Assembly (NCBI GenBank): GCA_030220185.1
Contig: JASPKZ010009857.1
Location: 34,706 to 98,705 of the forward strand
Source of the DNA: Diploptera punctata
Lineage: Eukaryota > Arthropoda > Insecta > Blattodea > Blaberidae
Direction of reading: 5' to 3'
Length of the DNA stretch: 64,000 bases
Every line of letters begins with the position of its first letter. The stretch's first letter is position 1. Position numbers and translations under genes: made by a program. Positions 29,781 to 42,061 of this stretch are shown here, piece after piece. The notes beneath the pieces were generated by a model. That model saw only the letters and a program-made list of their open reading frames with translations, searched no databases and was not told where the DNA came from.

Positions 29781-30657
29781 TAAAACCGGATATTTATCCC
29801 CATATAATAATAATAAGGGTTTTTGTTTTGTTTATAATTATATTTATTTATATGAAGAATGGACATCAGATTGATTTATAGAATTCATATTTTTTTATAA
29901 GTATAAAAAAAAAAAAAATAACTGGTCAATAAAACTGTTAATACAGTTAGATGTTTTTATAACTGATGCAGTATGTAAAATACTTCAAATATTCAAATTG
30001 ATAATTTTATAAAGAAATAAATGGGATTGGTGGAATGGGATAGAAGTTAACTTGAGAATACTCCTTCCTTTTCTGTTGGACCAATCAGACCATAGAGATT
30101 ATAACTGAAATAACAAGATGGCTACAATACTTGAAGATGGTCGGTCATGTTCAGCGACTGCTCCTTAAAGAATAAGGAAATAATTGTTTATTTTATTGAT
30201 GTTGGTTGAAAGAAATAGTGTTAAAAGTATGAAAGAGTATATAGTGATATAATAGTTATCCATCTTGGTGAAAAACTGTTTCTAAGTGAAAATAATGAAT
30301 AATAATGACTGGATTGACCGTTAGCATTCGTCATCCATTAAATACATAAAATGGTAATCTTCTAGAAGTGAAAAATATCAACCTAAGCCGGAATCTTTTG
30401 GAACTTTTAAATTACAAGATTCATCTTAACCAAAGTGAGAGTTTTAAATAAACTAACTTATCGTTCAACTGTTAATAAAGTGTTGTTATTTGTGTAAGAA
30501 ACTTTTCCTCATTCCCCTGAAGAGAGTTATTAGTGCCGTGGCAGATTTAAAGGGATTTAAATTATATCTTAAATCTACAACTTGGGACATTACACCGAAG
30601 AGAGAAACCCAACTTTAAATGTCTCCACAACGAGGGGCAAAAATTGAATACAACTTC
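29781..30657 (+). repeat. 5' LTR of copy A
   Basis: Nearly identical to 36120-36996 and the same length. Copy A LTRs share AGTTAACTTGAGAATAC, where copy B has AGTTAGCTTGAAAATAC. Confidence 0.9.
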
Positions 30658-33600
30658 AAATGGCGCATCAACGAGGGCTCGAATGGGAATCGAACCAAGG
30701 ACCACGAGAATGAGGAAAGTAAGTAAAAAAATCTTCAAAAGTGAGTACAGTTAAAATTTATATGTGAAAAGTGAATTAGTGATAATAACAATTAATGCTT
30801 TTAAGAAATAAGAAAATATTAAAATACCCAACAATGGCCAATAATGAAAATATAACTTGTAAAACTGTTAATATTGAAAACGAACAAATTAGTGAAGGCC
30901 AAGAAAATTTAATTTTTGTTTTTGTAACAATGAAAATAATGAAACTAATGATACACCTCCTTGGGTAGCATTATTATAAAATAAATTAGAGAAGAATAGT
31001 GCAGAATTAAAAGAAATTAGGAATGACAATTCAAATCTCAGTAATAATATTTCAAATCTCAGTAACAAATTAGAAAAGAATAGTGATGAATTAAAAAGAA
31101 ATTAGGAATGACAATTCAAAATCTCAGTAATAATATTTCAAATCTCAGTAACAAATTAGAAAAGAATAGTGATGAATTAAAAGAAATTAGGAATGACAAT
31201 TCGAATCTCAGCAATAACCAAAAATTGATACAAATATTTCCAATCTTAGTAAAGAAATTAAAGAAAATAACTTAAAACTAGATGGAAAAAAATTAGAAAG
31301 CATTAGGTTAGAATGCAAACAAAAACAATTCTAAACTGGAAAAGAGAATAGTAAATATAGCCAAAGATTGTAAAAAGAGATAGAAAAATGTAATGAAAAG
31401 ATTGATGAAACTCATAATCAAATAGAAACATCTTTGATTGAGGTAAGGCAAAGTTGCCAAGATAAAATCGAAGAATTAGGAACTAAAGTCGAAGATAGAC
31501 TAAAAATTTCCGAAGAAAGTGTTATCTTAGGTAATGAAGAACTTCAATCAAAGATAACAAATTGGAAGTAATTATTATAAAAGAACAAGTTGAAGGATGG
31601 ATAAACTAAGATTGTTGAACTTGGAAAAACAAATATGTGTCAAAAACTAGTGAAAAGGAGATTGAGGTTATGTCAGGACATTCTAGTAATGTTAATAATG
31701 ATCCTCCTTCTAGTAGTAGTAGTAAAAATGTATGTAAAATTCCTGCTAATCTTTTAGGGGAAATTAACTTACCTAATTTGGTGATACTGTAGGCCAAAGC
31801 CCTACTGATTTCATTAGGGAAATTGAAGAATACTTCGAAATCAAAGGAATAGAAGACAAGTTCAGAATGTTCTTCATAAGAAAAAGTTTTAAAAGACAAT
31901 GCAGAGTCTTGGTTTAAGATAGCTTGCCATGATTCAATGACTTATCAAACATTTAAAAATGCTTTCTTAGGTTACTACTGGGGACCAGAAAGACAAAACA
32001 AACTAAGGTTAGACCTAACTAGTGGAAAATTCTCCAACAATGGTTAAACAAGGTTATCTTAATTATTTCTTGGAGAAGGCAAAAATGGCATCATTGTTAC
32101 AGCCTCCAATAGATGAGAGAACTTTAATTTCTATGTTATCGCACCACTTCCCAGATGAGATTAGATGTCATTTGATAGTAGCCAGACCACAAAATGTATC
32201 TGAAATGTTAGAGTGTTAGCTCTACTAGAGAATAAAAAGAGAAGTAGATAAATGAGTATAAAGGAAATTTATTTGGGGAAGGGGCAGAAGCCCTATAATA
32301 AGGAAAGGTAATTTTGTAACTAAAAGAAATGATGAATATCATAATGAGAATAGAGAAAGAAATTTCAAACAGGGCAACAATAATAATAATAGGTTTGTTC
32401 AAAATAGAAACAGCCCAAATATAAAAATAGGATGACAAATAATTATAGTAACAATAACCATGATGGATGGTTCACTTCAAACGTAAGAAATAGGAATGAC
32501 CAGACCAATTAATTATATGGATGTTAACAGAGTAGGAGAAAATAGAAATAGTATGGGACTTCTCCCTGTAGAGGAAAAGAAGAAGGAATTGGCTTATGGT
32601 AATGAAAATATAGGTATTTCAACGACAACAAAATTGTCAAAATTATGAACTAGTGATAGGACAGAGCCAAAATAGAATATGACCTCTGTAACTATTCACA
32701 ACCAAAGCCAAGATATACCTAGTAATGAAAATGACCTCGAAGTAAATCACAGGATACCTCGTGCTTTAAAACGCATAGAAGGTTACATTAAGGGACTACG
32801 CAATGTACCTCAATCGTTATGAACTTAGGGGTCCAAATTAGATTGCTTTGATAGGTTTCAAAATGTAGAAATTGTACCAGCAAATATGAGAGGAGATAGT
32901 AAGTTATGTACTCTCAAGACAGCGAGGATAGCATAATATTGAATAATCATTTGAATATTTCTAAGAATCAGGATTTTACTATGCCTGTTACTAATAAAGA
33001 ATTAAATATTATAGGACGCACCACCCACAAATTTAAAGTAAATATTTTTAACAATGATGTTACTTGCATAGGCGGATAGTGGCTGCTCAAAACACAACAA
33101 TAGATCAGAAATTTTATAATTCTTAGTTAACAAAGGGAATAAGATAATGACTGTAAGAATAGTGGAGTGTATTGTACTCTTGCGATAGGCAAGAAGAAAC
33201 TGCCAATTAAGCTTGCAGTGCCGCTCTAGATTTACATATCGGAGGATATTACTTCAGTGCAATATGTTTAATTTCTCCATACTTGTCTTGTGATATGTTA
33301 ATAGGCTGCGACCTGTTGGAGCAATATAATGCCATAATAAATTTTGAGTGTAAGAATATTTCCTGTATAATGAAGATAATGTTAGAGTCGTCCATCCCAT
33401 TTGATAATGTAATATGAGGAGAATAAGAATCTAAGTAAGAAGGAGAGTGACATTGCTGAAGAACACATTTTTATAGAGAATATTGTTGTTCATGAGGAGA
33501 GGAATTGGTGAATGGCCGTGGATGCGCAAATGCAAGATAATATTGCAGTTAATTGTACTTCCCGACAAAAGTGTCGTAGGGGGCGAAGAAAGCCTTACTA

Positions 33601-36119
33601 ATGAAAATGGTTGTGCTTGACGATTATGTGGGCGCATGTTAAGTTGTGTTGTGATTTAGAATGTGGTCTCTTTGCAATACTGAGGTATGATGAAATTCCT
33701 CTATTATATTGTGTGAGTGACGAACTTGATAAAGACATCTGTGAAAATGATAAAGGAAAAATCCAAAGACACTCATGGCATAAACAATGAACAGAAAGGC
33801 ATGTTTGTATGACATCTTAATGAAAAATAAGAGTTCTTTTTCTTCGAAGCCAGGATTGTGACAACTGTTTTAATATATCCTTTAAAGTGATGGAAACATC
33901 CACCTATAAATATTAAAAGTAGACCATCCCTATTGCTATCAGAGAGCAGGCAGATTCAAATGATAGATGACATGTTAATGCAAGGAATAATACAGAAATC
34001 TGATTCTCCTTACGCCAACCATATTTGCTGGGTGTTAAAACCTAATGGCAAAATTCGCCTGTGTTTAGACAGTCGGTCGGACTAATTCTTTCAACTGTCC
34101 GGGATAATTATAGGCCGGAGACAATTGAGAGCATCTATAGCCAAATATGAAAAACGGTAGATTTATTAGTTCTATTGATTTAACTTCTTCATTTGGCAGA
34201 TAGACACTAGACCCCAAAGTTCGGCCCTATACAGCATTTTTACATAATAAAAAAAAAAATATGAATTTATGCTTATTAAAAACAAAGTTATTGTTCATAG
34301 TGACCACATCTCCACTAAGTTTTATAACGTAAATGTAGATTATCCAATAATAAACTGAGTAGGATGATCATGGAAATAATTTCCTATGATATTGAAAATA
34401 AAACACCATAGAAGGAGAACAGAATGTGTTTGCTGACCTCCTGTCTAGATTGAAACGTGTTGGGAAAATACCTGAAAACTGTACATACTCCTAAACACGA
34501 AGTAGTAATGTTTAATGTAAAAACTGTATAGAGACAAAGAATTTTCATTGTTGATGAAAAACATTGTTGAGCATCAAAAAATCTGATATAGAGTTACAAC
34601 GATCTTCTTTTGAAGTATAGTGCGACGAGATATAAATAATTGATGACAAAAATGGAAAGGATGTTAAAAAAATCGGTATTTATCGCGTATCACGGATGAC
34701 ATTCTTTACAAATTACATGGGAGAAAGAATGTGAAAAAAAAATGGAAAGTTCTAACTCCCTAATAATATGTGAAGTTCCACTATTTAGAACTTGCATGTC
34801 GGCTCTTCTCTTAAATCATGCAGGTGTGGAAAAATTAGCCTCTTCTCAACATAAGTGAATTTTTTTATGTTAAACATTTAGATAAAAAGTGAGAACGTTT
34901 ACTTCTTCATGCATAACTTGTCAAAAAAGCCAACATGTAGGAACGTATTAAAAATGATTATAGTTCCACAAAACATATTAGGAACAAAAATAAATAGCTT
35001 AGTAGTAATGGCACTCCTGGAGAAATGCCTACTACTATCATTTGGTATCAAGCAGATTCGTGCTATTATCTGAGTGTATTCTCACAATTTGTAAAAATAT
35101 ATCCATTAAGAAGTGTAAATAGCAGAGCCTTGCCTAGGTAAAATGCTCCGAGAGATTATTTACCTAATTTTAGGACCCTAGTTGATGCACTACGTAGTGA
35201 TAATGCTTCAGTGTTTCTCAAGTCCTAAGTGTAAAGATAAAAATTACTCGCCCATAGGAATTAAATTGTACCATTGTGTAGTAACATATCACCCCAAAAA
35301 TGTAATCCCGGTGAGAGACGTTAATACGGCGACAATACTACAAGTTTAAGAGTTTTGACCCATCATACAACATTCTGACTGGTTCGTTAAACATATCAGT
35401 GTCCTCCTAGAGAATGTTATGAATCATTCAAATTAAATGTTCAATTAATGGGGAAGCACCCATATTCCTAATGACAGGTAAACAACCTGACAGGTTAATT
35501 GCTAATTTACCATTACCTATCATTGATTAAAAGTCAAAATCCCGGAGCAACTCAGAGGAAAATATGTAAAAGAGTTATTGAAAGGTTAGAATGTCGCGCA
35601 GGAAAGCGAACACAATTCATAAGGTTAAAAAGACATACAACAGGAAGTGGAATTCCAAAGTTGAGAGACAAAGTTCTCATAAGGGATATTTCATTATCCA
35701 ATGCTTAATAGAAACAATATCAGCAGGATGAACCTATTGTATAATGGTCCTCTCTGAAATATTTAACATTTTAATGATACCACCATATGAGCTAAGAGAA
35801 AGAGACACTAGGAAAAGAAATTGGAAAATATTCCAAAAGAACTGTTGAAAACCATTTCAGACTCCTATTAATTAGTTGTAGCTGGTGACTTCAAATAGTT
35901 CAAAGTGTATTTAAAATATTGTATGTAAATTTTGTAAAATTAATACTTCTATTTCTTTATGTAACATGTATTTATTATAATTGTGATGTATTACATTGTA
36001 TTGATTCTAATACAGATGAATCTTGTATAGAAAGAAACTTGATATTTGGGGAAAGTGATTTATTTTAATTTAGCCTCTCACTTAGTTGTAGCTAAGATTA
36101 AAATAAATCAGGGGCAATT
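30658..36119 (+). pseudogene. Copy A gag-pol remnant
   Basis: Recognisable in order by comparison with copy B: gag coiled-coil part (30835-31600), capsid-like part (31670-32220), N-rich basic part (32220-32760), protease (about 33000-33420), RT N-terminal half (33850-34250), RNase H end (about 34310-34460) and integrase (34500-35850). No open frame exceeds about 70 codons because of small insertions, mostly 1-4 bases. Interior length is 227 bp more than in copy B. Confidence 0.8.
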
Positions 36120-36996
36120 TAAAACCGGATATTTATCCCCATATAATAATAATAAGGGTTTTTGTTTTGTTTATAATTATATTTATTTATATGAAGAATG
36201 GACATCAGATTGATTTATAGAATTCATATTTTTTTATAAGTATAAAAAAAAAAAAATAACTGGTCAATATAAACTGTTAATACAGTTAGATGTTTTTATA
36301 ACTGATGCAGTATGTAAAATACTTCAAATATTCAAATTGATAATTTTTATAAAGAAATAAATGGGATTGGTGGAATGGGATAGAAGTTAACTTGAGAATA
36401 CTCCTTCCTTTTCTGTTGGACCAATCAGACCATAGAGATTATAACTGAAATAACAAGATGGCTACAATACTTGAAGATGGTCGGTCATGTTCAGCGACTG
36501 CTCCTTAAAGAATAAGGAAATAATTGTTTATTTTATTGATGTTGGTTGAAAGAAAATAGTGTTAAAAGTATGAAAGATTATATAGTGATATAATAGTTAT
36601 CCATCTTGGTGAAAAACTGTTTCTAAGTGAAAATAATGAATAATAATGACTGGATTGACCGTTAGCATTCGTCATCCATTAAATACATAAAATGGTAATC
36701 TTCTAGAAGTGAAAAAATATCAACCTAAGCCGGAATCTTTTGGAACTTTTAAATTACAAGATATTCATCTTAACCAAAGTGAGAGTTTTAAATAAACTAA
36801 CTTATCGTTCAACTGTTAATAAAGTGTTGTTATTTGTGTAAGAAACTTTTCCTCATTCCCCTGAAGAGAGTTATTAGTGCCGTGGCAGATTTAAAGGGAT
36901 TTAAATTATATCTTAAATCTACAACTTGGGACATTACACCGAGAAACCCAACTTTAAATGTCTCCACAACGAGGGGCAAAAATTGAATACAACTTC
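36120..36996 (+). repeat. 3' LTR of copy A
   Basis: Preceded by the polypurine-like AGGGGCAATT. Ends AACTTC before AAGGT. Confidence 0.9.
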
Positions 36997-37167
36997 AAGG
37001 TCTGTATGAACTTAACAAAATTACAGAAGAATATGGTTTGAAGATATCTACAGAAAAAAACAAAAATTATGGCATTTCAAGGTGTAGATCCTGTCAGAAG
37101 TAAAATTGTACTGGACAATAAAATTTTGGAGCAGGTGAATAATTTTACATATCTAGGATGCAATATC

Positions 37168-37517
37168 GTCCCGTGCCGTAGCCGAGCGGTTAAGGTAGGA
37201 AGCCTTGGCGCAGAGCTATGGGACTTGCGCTGGTTCGAGTCTCCATGGGGGAAGAAATTTTCTCATGGTATTTCGGCCAGTATGGGACCGGTGCCCACCC
37301 AGCATTCATGAGGCAATTGGGTAGCTACAATAAGTAGCGGCTCCAGGTTGAGGAACCAGCTATAACGGCTGGGGGACTCGACATGCTAACCACATGTCAC
37401 CCCTACACTGGCTGTTGATCATCTACCTCTGTGATTGACACATGTGGATGTGAAGGGCCCAGCAGCCGGCTGGTAAAAGGGCAACCGCTGAAAAATTGAA
37501 AGACCCTCAATCGGATC
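37168..37517 (+). repeat. SINE ('GCCGAGCGGTTAAGG' family), full length
   Basis: Head GTGCCGTAGCCGAGCGGTTA (A box of Leu/Ser type), B box GGTTCGAGTCTCC, body with CACATGTCACCCCTACACTG, end CCTCAATCGGATC. Flanked by GGATGCAATATC at 37156-37167 and 37518-37529. Other copies: 24363, 49306, 55738, 56290 and 57690. Confidence 0.88.
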
Positions 37518-38903
37518 GGATGCAATATCTCATATGAAGAAGAAAAGGATGTAAATGCAAAAATATCTAAATTTTTAAGAATTTTAGGGTTAATAAATTC
37601 TATCTTCAAGCCACAGTTAGTCCAAAAGCATTCAAGATTAAAAGTGTATAAAACACTGGCTCTTCCAACTATTTTGTATGGTAGCGACGTATTATTTGTA
37701 TGGACGTTGAAACAGAAGGATATACAGAGACTTAGATCTGCTGAAATGAGATATCTTCGGAGGACTGCAGGATACACACTACTAGATCACAAAAAAAGAT
37801 GAAGACATCTTAGAAGAATTACACATGGAATCTTTAGAAAACAAAATTTCTGATTATAAGTCAAGATGGATACAACATGTTCATCGAATGGAAGATCACA
37901 GAATACCCAAACAAATGTTAAGATATCAACCTGCAGGAAGAAGAAGACCAGGACGTCCACTCAAAAGACTTTTGGATGGTGTTTCTCTTGAGGCTGAAAC
38001 AGGTCAACAAATGGCCTAAATTCGTGAATGTACTATGATGATAATGATGATGAACTTACAAATATCACTGCGGGCCGAAAGCAACGTGATAGAGCAAATA
38101 TAATTCCAGGCCGCATGCGATGGGATCGAGGGCCGCAAGTGGCCCACAGCAGGCCGCGGGTTGGACATATCTGATTTAAAGTGTAAAGGGGGGCTAATTA
38201 AACCAAATGGACCATCAGGCCAATGATGATGATTTCTACTGAATATCAAAATGAACGTTCTTACCTGTAATATATAGTTGTCACTATAACAAATTATCAG
38301 ATTTTTAACAATTAAAATAATATTAAACTCCAGTCAGTTACATTAACATAAAGGAGTTTGGATAGACTAAGCAATACCTAGCATACGAAGTACAGAGAGA
38401 CACTCAGCACTTTTTTTTGCATACACACTACTAATTAAGATTGACAGGAAATCTATACCAGCAAGTGTATCTAATAAAGGATATCTAAATCAGATTAAAT
38501 CCTTTGCTACGGTGTGACAATCTACCAACATTCATTTCACATTATTTCTTTATTATCAAACATGATAAATCACAGAGATTAGTATTAAATTCATATTTTT
38601 CTGAGTTGCTCAGCTCATTGGTGACAGTCCCAATATTATTTAAGCTCAAGTTTGGCACCTAGTGGGTAAGAGAGACATGACATAAAAATAATTGAATAGG
38701 AGGAATATTAGTGTCAAATCAAGTTCCTGAGATTAATAATGACAAGTACTCCAAATGCCATTTAACATTGGGGGAGGAGGTGAAAATAATGTCCAAATTG
38801 ACTGATATTAATAGTGTAGAATCCATTATTTTCAGGGTCGCTAAGCTAATTGATTATATTCCTGATGTCACTTAAGCACAAATTTGATCCCTAACACTCT
38901 TAG

Positions 38904-39252
38904 GTTCACTGCTGTGGTCTCGAGGTAGCATGCTGCCTTGTCACGCAGCGGGCCCTGGTTCAATCTCCGGTTGGGGCAGTTTTTCTGGGTGAGGTTTTTA
39001 TCGGGGTTTTTCCTCACTCGTAAGACAAATGTCAAGAAAACATTAAGGCCCAAACGGTCCCCGAAATCATATGGCCAACATCATCATCATCATCCTTATC
39101 ATTATATCACCATCATCATCCTTCACCGGTGTGGAAAGCAACGGGAAGCTACCACACCTACAATTCCCTAGTAAAAGCTGCAAGCATAGCATGAAAATGC
39201 TATGATTGCAGTGAAGGACCTGCCTTCAGGCAGAATTACTATGGATGGATGG
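38904..39252 (+). repeat. SINE ('GTGGTCTCGAGGTAGC' family), full length
   Basis: Flanked by AACAC[T/A]CTTAG at 38893-38903 and 39253-39263. Contains a CAT repeat in the middle. Confidence 0.85.
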
Positions 39253-39289
39253 AACACACTTAGCAGAATGACATAAAAATAATAAATAA

Positions 39290-39350
39290 AGCCAAAGGTC
39301 CTGGGTTCAAAACCCAGTCTGAGCGTATACTTTTCTCTTCAAATATAATA
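39290..39350 (+). repeat. 3' part of a tRNA-containing unit
   Basis: AAGCCAAAGGTCCTGGGTTC, AAACCCAGTCTGAGCGTATA, then TTTTCTCTTCAAATAT: the T arm and trailer of the GCTCAGG-type unit. Confidence 0.7.
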
Positions 39351-39469
39351 AAGAACTATTGATAGTAATAAATTGATTTGGTGTTTACTTCATGAAAATC
39401 TATGATGTTTATTTACTAAATAAATTATTGATGGGCCTATTAGTGTCAAATCCACAATTTTTGGGTTGC

Positions 39470-39710
39470 TGAGATGAATAGTATACTATATAAAACCTGC
39501 ATATGTCCAATAGTGGTATATGGAAATGAAACCTGGACCATGACAAAGAGCTCTGAGAATTTAATTAACACTTTTGAAAGAAAGATTTTGAGAAGGAAAT
39601 ATGGACCAGTAAAAGAAAATGGAAGATGGAGAATGAGGTATAAGGAAATCTATGACCTTTTAACCCTTAAATTGGCAAAACACAAATTTCTTCTCTTAAT
39701 TATTTGAATA
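39470..39710 (+). pseudogene. LINE RT C-terminal fragment
   Basis: 77 open codons with YKTCICPIVVYGNETWTMTK and NLINTFERKILRRKYGPVKE, the usual LINE C-terminal layout. A truncated copy. Confidence 0.75.
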
Positions 39711-39869
39711 TGGCGGACCGCAGTGAAAACGGAATCTTGTATAACTGTTATTATTAGGTATGTTGTATAATTATACACACATTTAACTGGTTTAATTTTG
39801 TTCATTTTCTTCTGATTTAATTAAAATATTAAATTAACTGAACCAACTGATGTATCCAAAAGGATACAT

Positions 39870-40490
39870 TAAGAATTTAAGGGTTAAGGAACCTGATTTA
39901 TCAACTCTTCTGAAATTTAAAAAATGCAATCGGCCAGTTACATTCAAAGAATGGACAAAGAATGCACATCTAAGAAAGTGATGATGGAGATGTTTGGGAA
40001 GCGGCCCGTAGGAAAACCTAAGTAAAGATGGATGGACTCAGTTAAGGAAGATTGTCATCAAATCCTGAACTGTAGGAATTGGCAACAGAGGGCATTGGAT
40101 AGAGAAGACTGGAGTTCTTGCATCAAGAAGGCCCAGACCCACTATGAGCTATAGGGCCATTGGAAGAAGAAGAAGAAGAAGGGATGAATAGTGACATTTC
40201 CAATGCTGTTAGACCATCGGCAAAGGAAGCCAGATGTAATAAGAATAGTTAAGTCTCGTATATTATTATGACCAGGATATAAGACGCAACTGGAGAATGA
40301 TAGAGGGACAAAGAAAACCACACGAAAGCAGCCAGTGAGTAGCCCAAAAATGAAGTGGGAGAATAACATTGATCATGATTTAAGGAAGATGAATTATGTT
40401 GGGAATGACAGGAAAATATTAGCAGGTCAGGGATATAAGAAAGCTTATGTCTGCATCTAATATTGCCAATGACTTAGTTAATGACATTCC
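39870..40490 (+). pseudogene. Two LINE 3'-end fragments
   Basis: 39900-40175 contains MEMFGKRPVGKPK, RWMDSVKEDCHQILN and QQRALDREDWSSCIKKAQ, then a GAA tail. 40190-40490 contains MKWENNIDHDLRKMNYVGND, an RTE-type end. Both are decayed. Confidence 0.7.
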
Positions 40491-40835
40491 TTAAATACCC
40501 TATATCTGACTTCTTCATCAGAGAAATGCGTTACAATATAACCTGCCACACACCCCGGCCTACGAAGCACACATAAGAGAGAGAGAGAAGAAAAAGCAGA
40601 GGATATAGACTGCGGATTCTTCCTGACCCCAGCAATGAACACCGAAGAATGGAAGGAACCAAACTTCTCCCTAAGACACGCGTTCACGAGGACCGCCACA
40701 CATGGATTCCACTACAGAGTATGTACCATAAAAGGGTTCCACCTCACATCGAACCAGTGCCTCTGCAAGCTATGCGACCAAAAATGTCAACAATACCACC
40801 TTATTGACTGCATAGCAAGAAGAAGCCTTTAAATT
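40490..40835 (+). pseudogene. LINE C-terminal fragment with Cys/His motif
   Basis: 65 open codons (40635-40832) with GFHLTSNQCLCKLCDQKC and a following H and C, like the zinc-knuckle ends of RNase H LINEs (compare 16100-17215). Upstream part in other frames. Confidence 0.6.
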
Positions 40836-40907
40836 CTATGCTGATGACAATGACTTCCAGTAATTGTATTATAATGTACACAGTGTGTTTAATAAACCTT
40901 TATATTT

Positions 40908-41253
40908 ATTTTTATAGTAATTCGCCCGAAGGCAGGTCCTTCACTGCAATAATAGCATCCTCATGCTATGCTTGCAGCTTTACTAGGGAATTGTGTAGGT
41001 GTGGTAGCTTCCCGTTGCTTTCCACGCCGGTGAAAGATGATTGTGATGATGATGGTAATGATAAGGATCATGATGATGGCCATATGATTTCAGGGACCGT
41101 TTGGGCCTTAAAGTTTTCCTGACATTTGTCTTACAGGTGAGGAAAAACCCCGATAAAAACCTCACCCAGAAAAACTGCCCCGACCGGGGATCAAACCCGG
41201 GCCCGCTGCGTGACAAGGCAGCACGCTACCCTCGAGACCACAGCGGTGGACAT
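40908..41253 (-). repeat. SINE ('GTGGTCTCGAGGTAGC' family), minus
   Basis: Flanked by CTTTATATT at 40899-40907 and 41254-41262. Minus-sense B box GGTTTGATCCC. Confidence 0.85.
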
Positions 41254-41559
41254 CTTTATATTAAATACCCTAAATTAGGCGACTTTTCCCCTAATTGACA
41301 ACTGCACCTAAACATAAACCTAACTGCTTGGATGAACATCTGTACAGATTTGGTTTTATAAATCACAAAAATTGCAAGATTTGCAACATTGGCAAGATGA
41401 GCATCTGATACGGTGCCCAGAGCTAAACTAAATAGTTCCAGATAAGAAATATACATATTATATTTACTGATGAAGGAGAAATTAATGTGACGAAATATAA
41501 AAGTACTTTTACAATTTAAATTTAAATTTTTTATACCTCATCTCATATCCAGTTTTCTA

Positions 41560-41604
41560 ACTATACCACTTTCAAAACCCAGATATAATTTCATCTTCAG
41601 TAAC
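41560..41604 (-). ncRNA. Hammerhead-ribozyme-like motif
   Basis: Minus sense: GTTA, CTGAAGA, linker T, stem II GAAA/TTTT, GAAA, GTGG, then TA and TAGTT; the last pairs with GTTA upstream to give a four-pair stem I. Confidence 0.5.
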
Positions 41605-41625
41605 ATCGTTCTCCGATCAAGATAT

Positions 41626-41668
41626 TACTGAAGATGAAACCATCTAGGTTTTGTAACTGGTATAGTTA
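41626..41668 (+). ncRNA. Hammerhead-like motif, inverted copy
   Basis: CTGAAGA, linker T, stem II GAAACC/GGTTTT, but GTAA replaces GAAA, so probably inactive. Confidence 0.4.
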
Positions 41669-41701
41669 GAAAACTGGATATGAGGTGAGGTATAAAGAAT
41701 T

Positions 41702-42056
41702 TTAATTTCTTCTTCTTCTTCTTCTTCTTCTTCTTCACTGTTTAGGCTTATTTACTAGCCTGTTCCGGCTCCAAATTGCTGCTGTTTCCATCTTTTCTTT
41801 GGTCTTCCCAAACTTCTTCTTCCTCGTGGTGAATAGCTGTATGCTGCTTTTGGTATTCTATCTCAGTCATCCTTGCCAAGTGTTCTTTTCAGTTTATTTC
41901 ACTATTGTTGTGTTTAATTCCTCTACTTTTAGTTGTCTTATTTCTGTGTTATGTTTTTTTGTCTGTTCTTTAATATCCTGCTATTGGTCTGAGGAATTTC
42001 ATTTCAGCAGTTTGTATTCAGGCAGATTGTTGTGTTGTCACTATAATTTTAATTTA
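41702..42056 (-). pseudogene. LINE 3' end with (CTT)n, minus, interrupted by copy B
   Basis: On the minus strand KTKEKMETAAIWSRNRLVN followed by a GAA run (41708-41738 as CTT). The LTR element inserted near its upstream part. Confidence 0.5.
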
Positions 42057-42061
42057 AATCT

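Larger units (their letters stand above)
29781..36996 (+). mobile_element. Ty3/Gypsy-type LTR retrotransposon, copy A (indel-ridden)
   Basis: 877-bp LTRs at 29781-30657 and 36120-36996, both starting TAAAACCGG and ending AACTTC. Target duplication AAGGT at 29776-29780 and 36997-37001. A primer-binding site lies just after the 5' LTR (TGGCGCATCAACGAGGGCTC, like tRNA-Lys). The interior parallels copy B but carries an indel every few tens of bases, a triplicated segment of about 70 bp at 31000-31200, and the same loss of the RT active-site region. Confidence 0.9.
29701..38052 (+). pseudogene. 5'-truncated LINE RT C-terminus, split by LTR element and SINE
   Basis: Outer duplication AACTTACAAATAT at 29688-29700 and 38053-38065. 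LINE DNA is 29701-29780, 37002-37155 and 37518-38052. Read across the insertions it encodes the RT end: SEDNLQKG, LYELNKITEEYGLKIST, KILEQVNNFTYLGCNI, RRTAGYTLLDH and GRRRPGRPLKRLLDGV, ending in a (GAT)-rich tail. The frame is otherwise well kept, so the LINE was fairly young when it was hit. Confidence 0.82.
28056..38173. mobile_element. hAT transposon (non-autonomous) enlarged to 10 kb by nested insertions
   Basis: Inverted ends CAGGTATGTCCAACC and its partner GGTTGGACATATCTG, flanked by an exact ATTTAAAG at 28048-28055 and 38174-38181. An 8-bp duplication with CAG..CTG ends is the hAT signature. Its own DNA is 28056-28330, 28444-29700 and 38066-38173; no transposase is visible in it. All else between is later insertion. 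Confidence 0.88.
38182..39475. repeat. Degenerate tandem repeat with SINE insertion
   Basis: Three diverged copies of a phrase like AGTGTCAAATCCAT..TTTTTGGGTTGCTGAG at about 38582-38615, 38812-38850 and 39440-39475; the first two also share GACATAAAAATAAT-type text downstream. Spacing is near 230 bp once the SINE at 38904-39252 is removed. Origin unknown. Confidence 0.4.
41525..41700. mobile_element. Palindromic hairpin element with two ribozyme-like cores
   Basis: Arms TTTATACCTCATCTCATATC (from about 41530) and the complement ending near 41693, centre about 41612. No tail or duplication is evident. Confidence 0.7.

Noticed and set aside
37403..37777. Minus-strand 124-codon frame
   Set aside because: Runs across a SINE and the antisense of a LINE RT; no motif.
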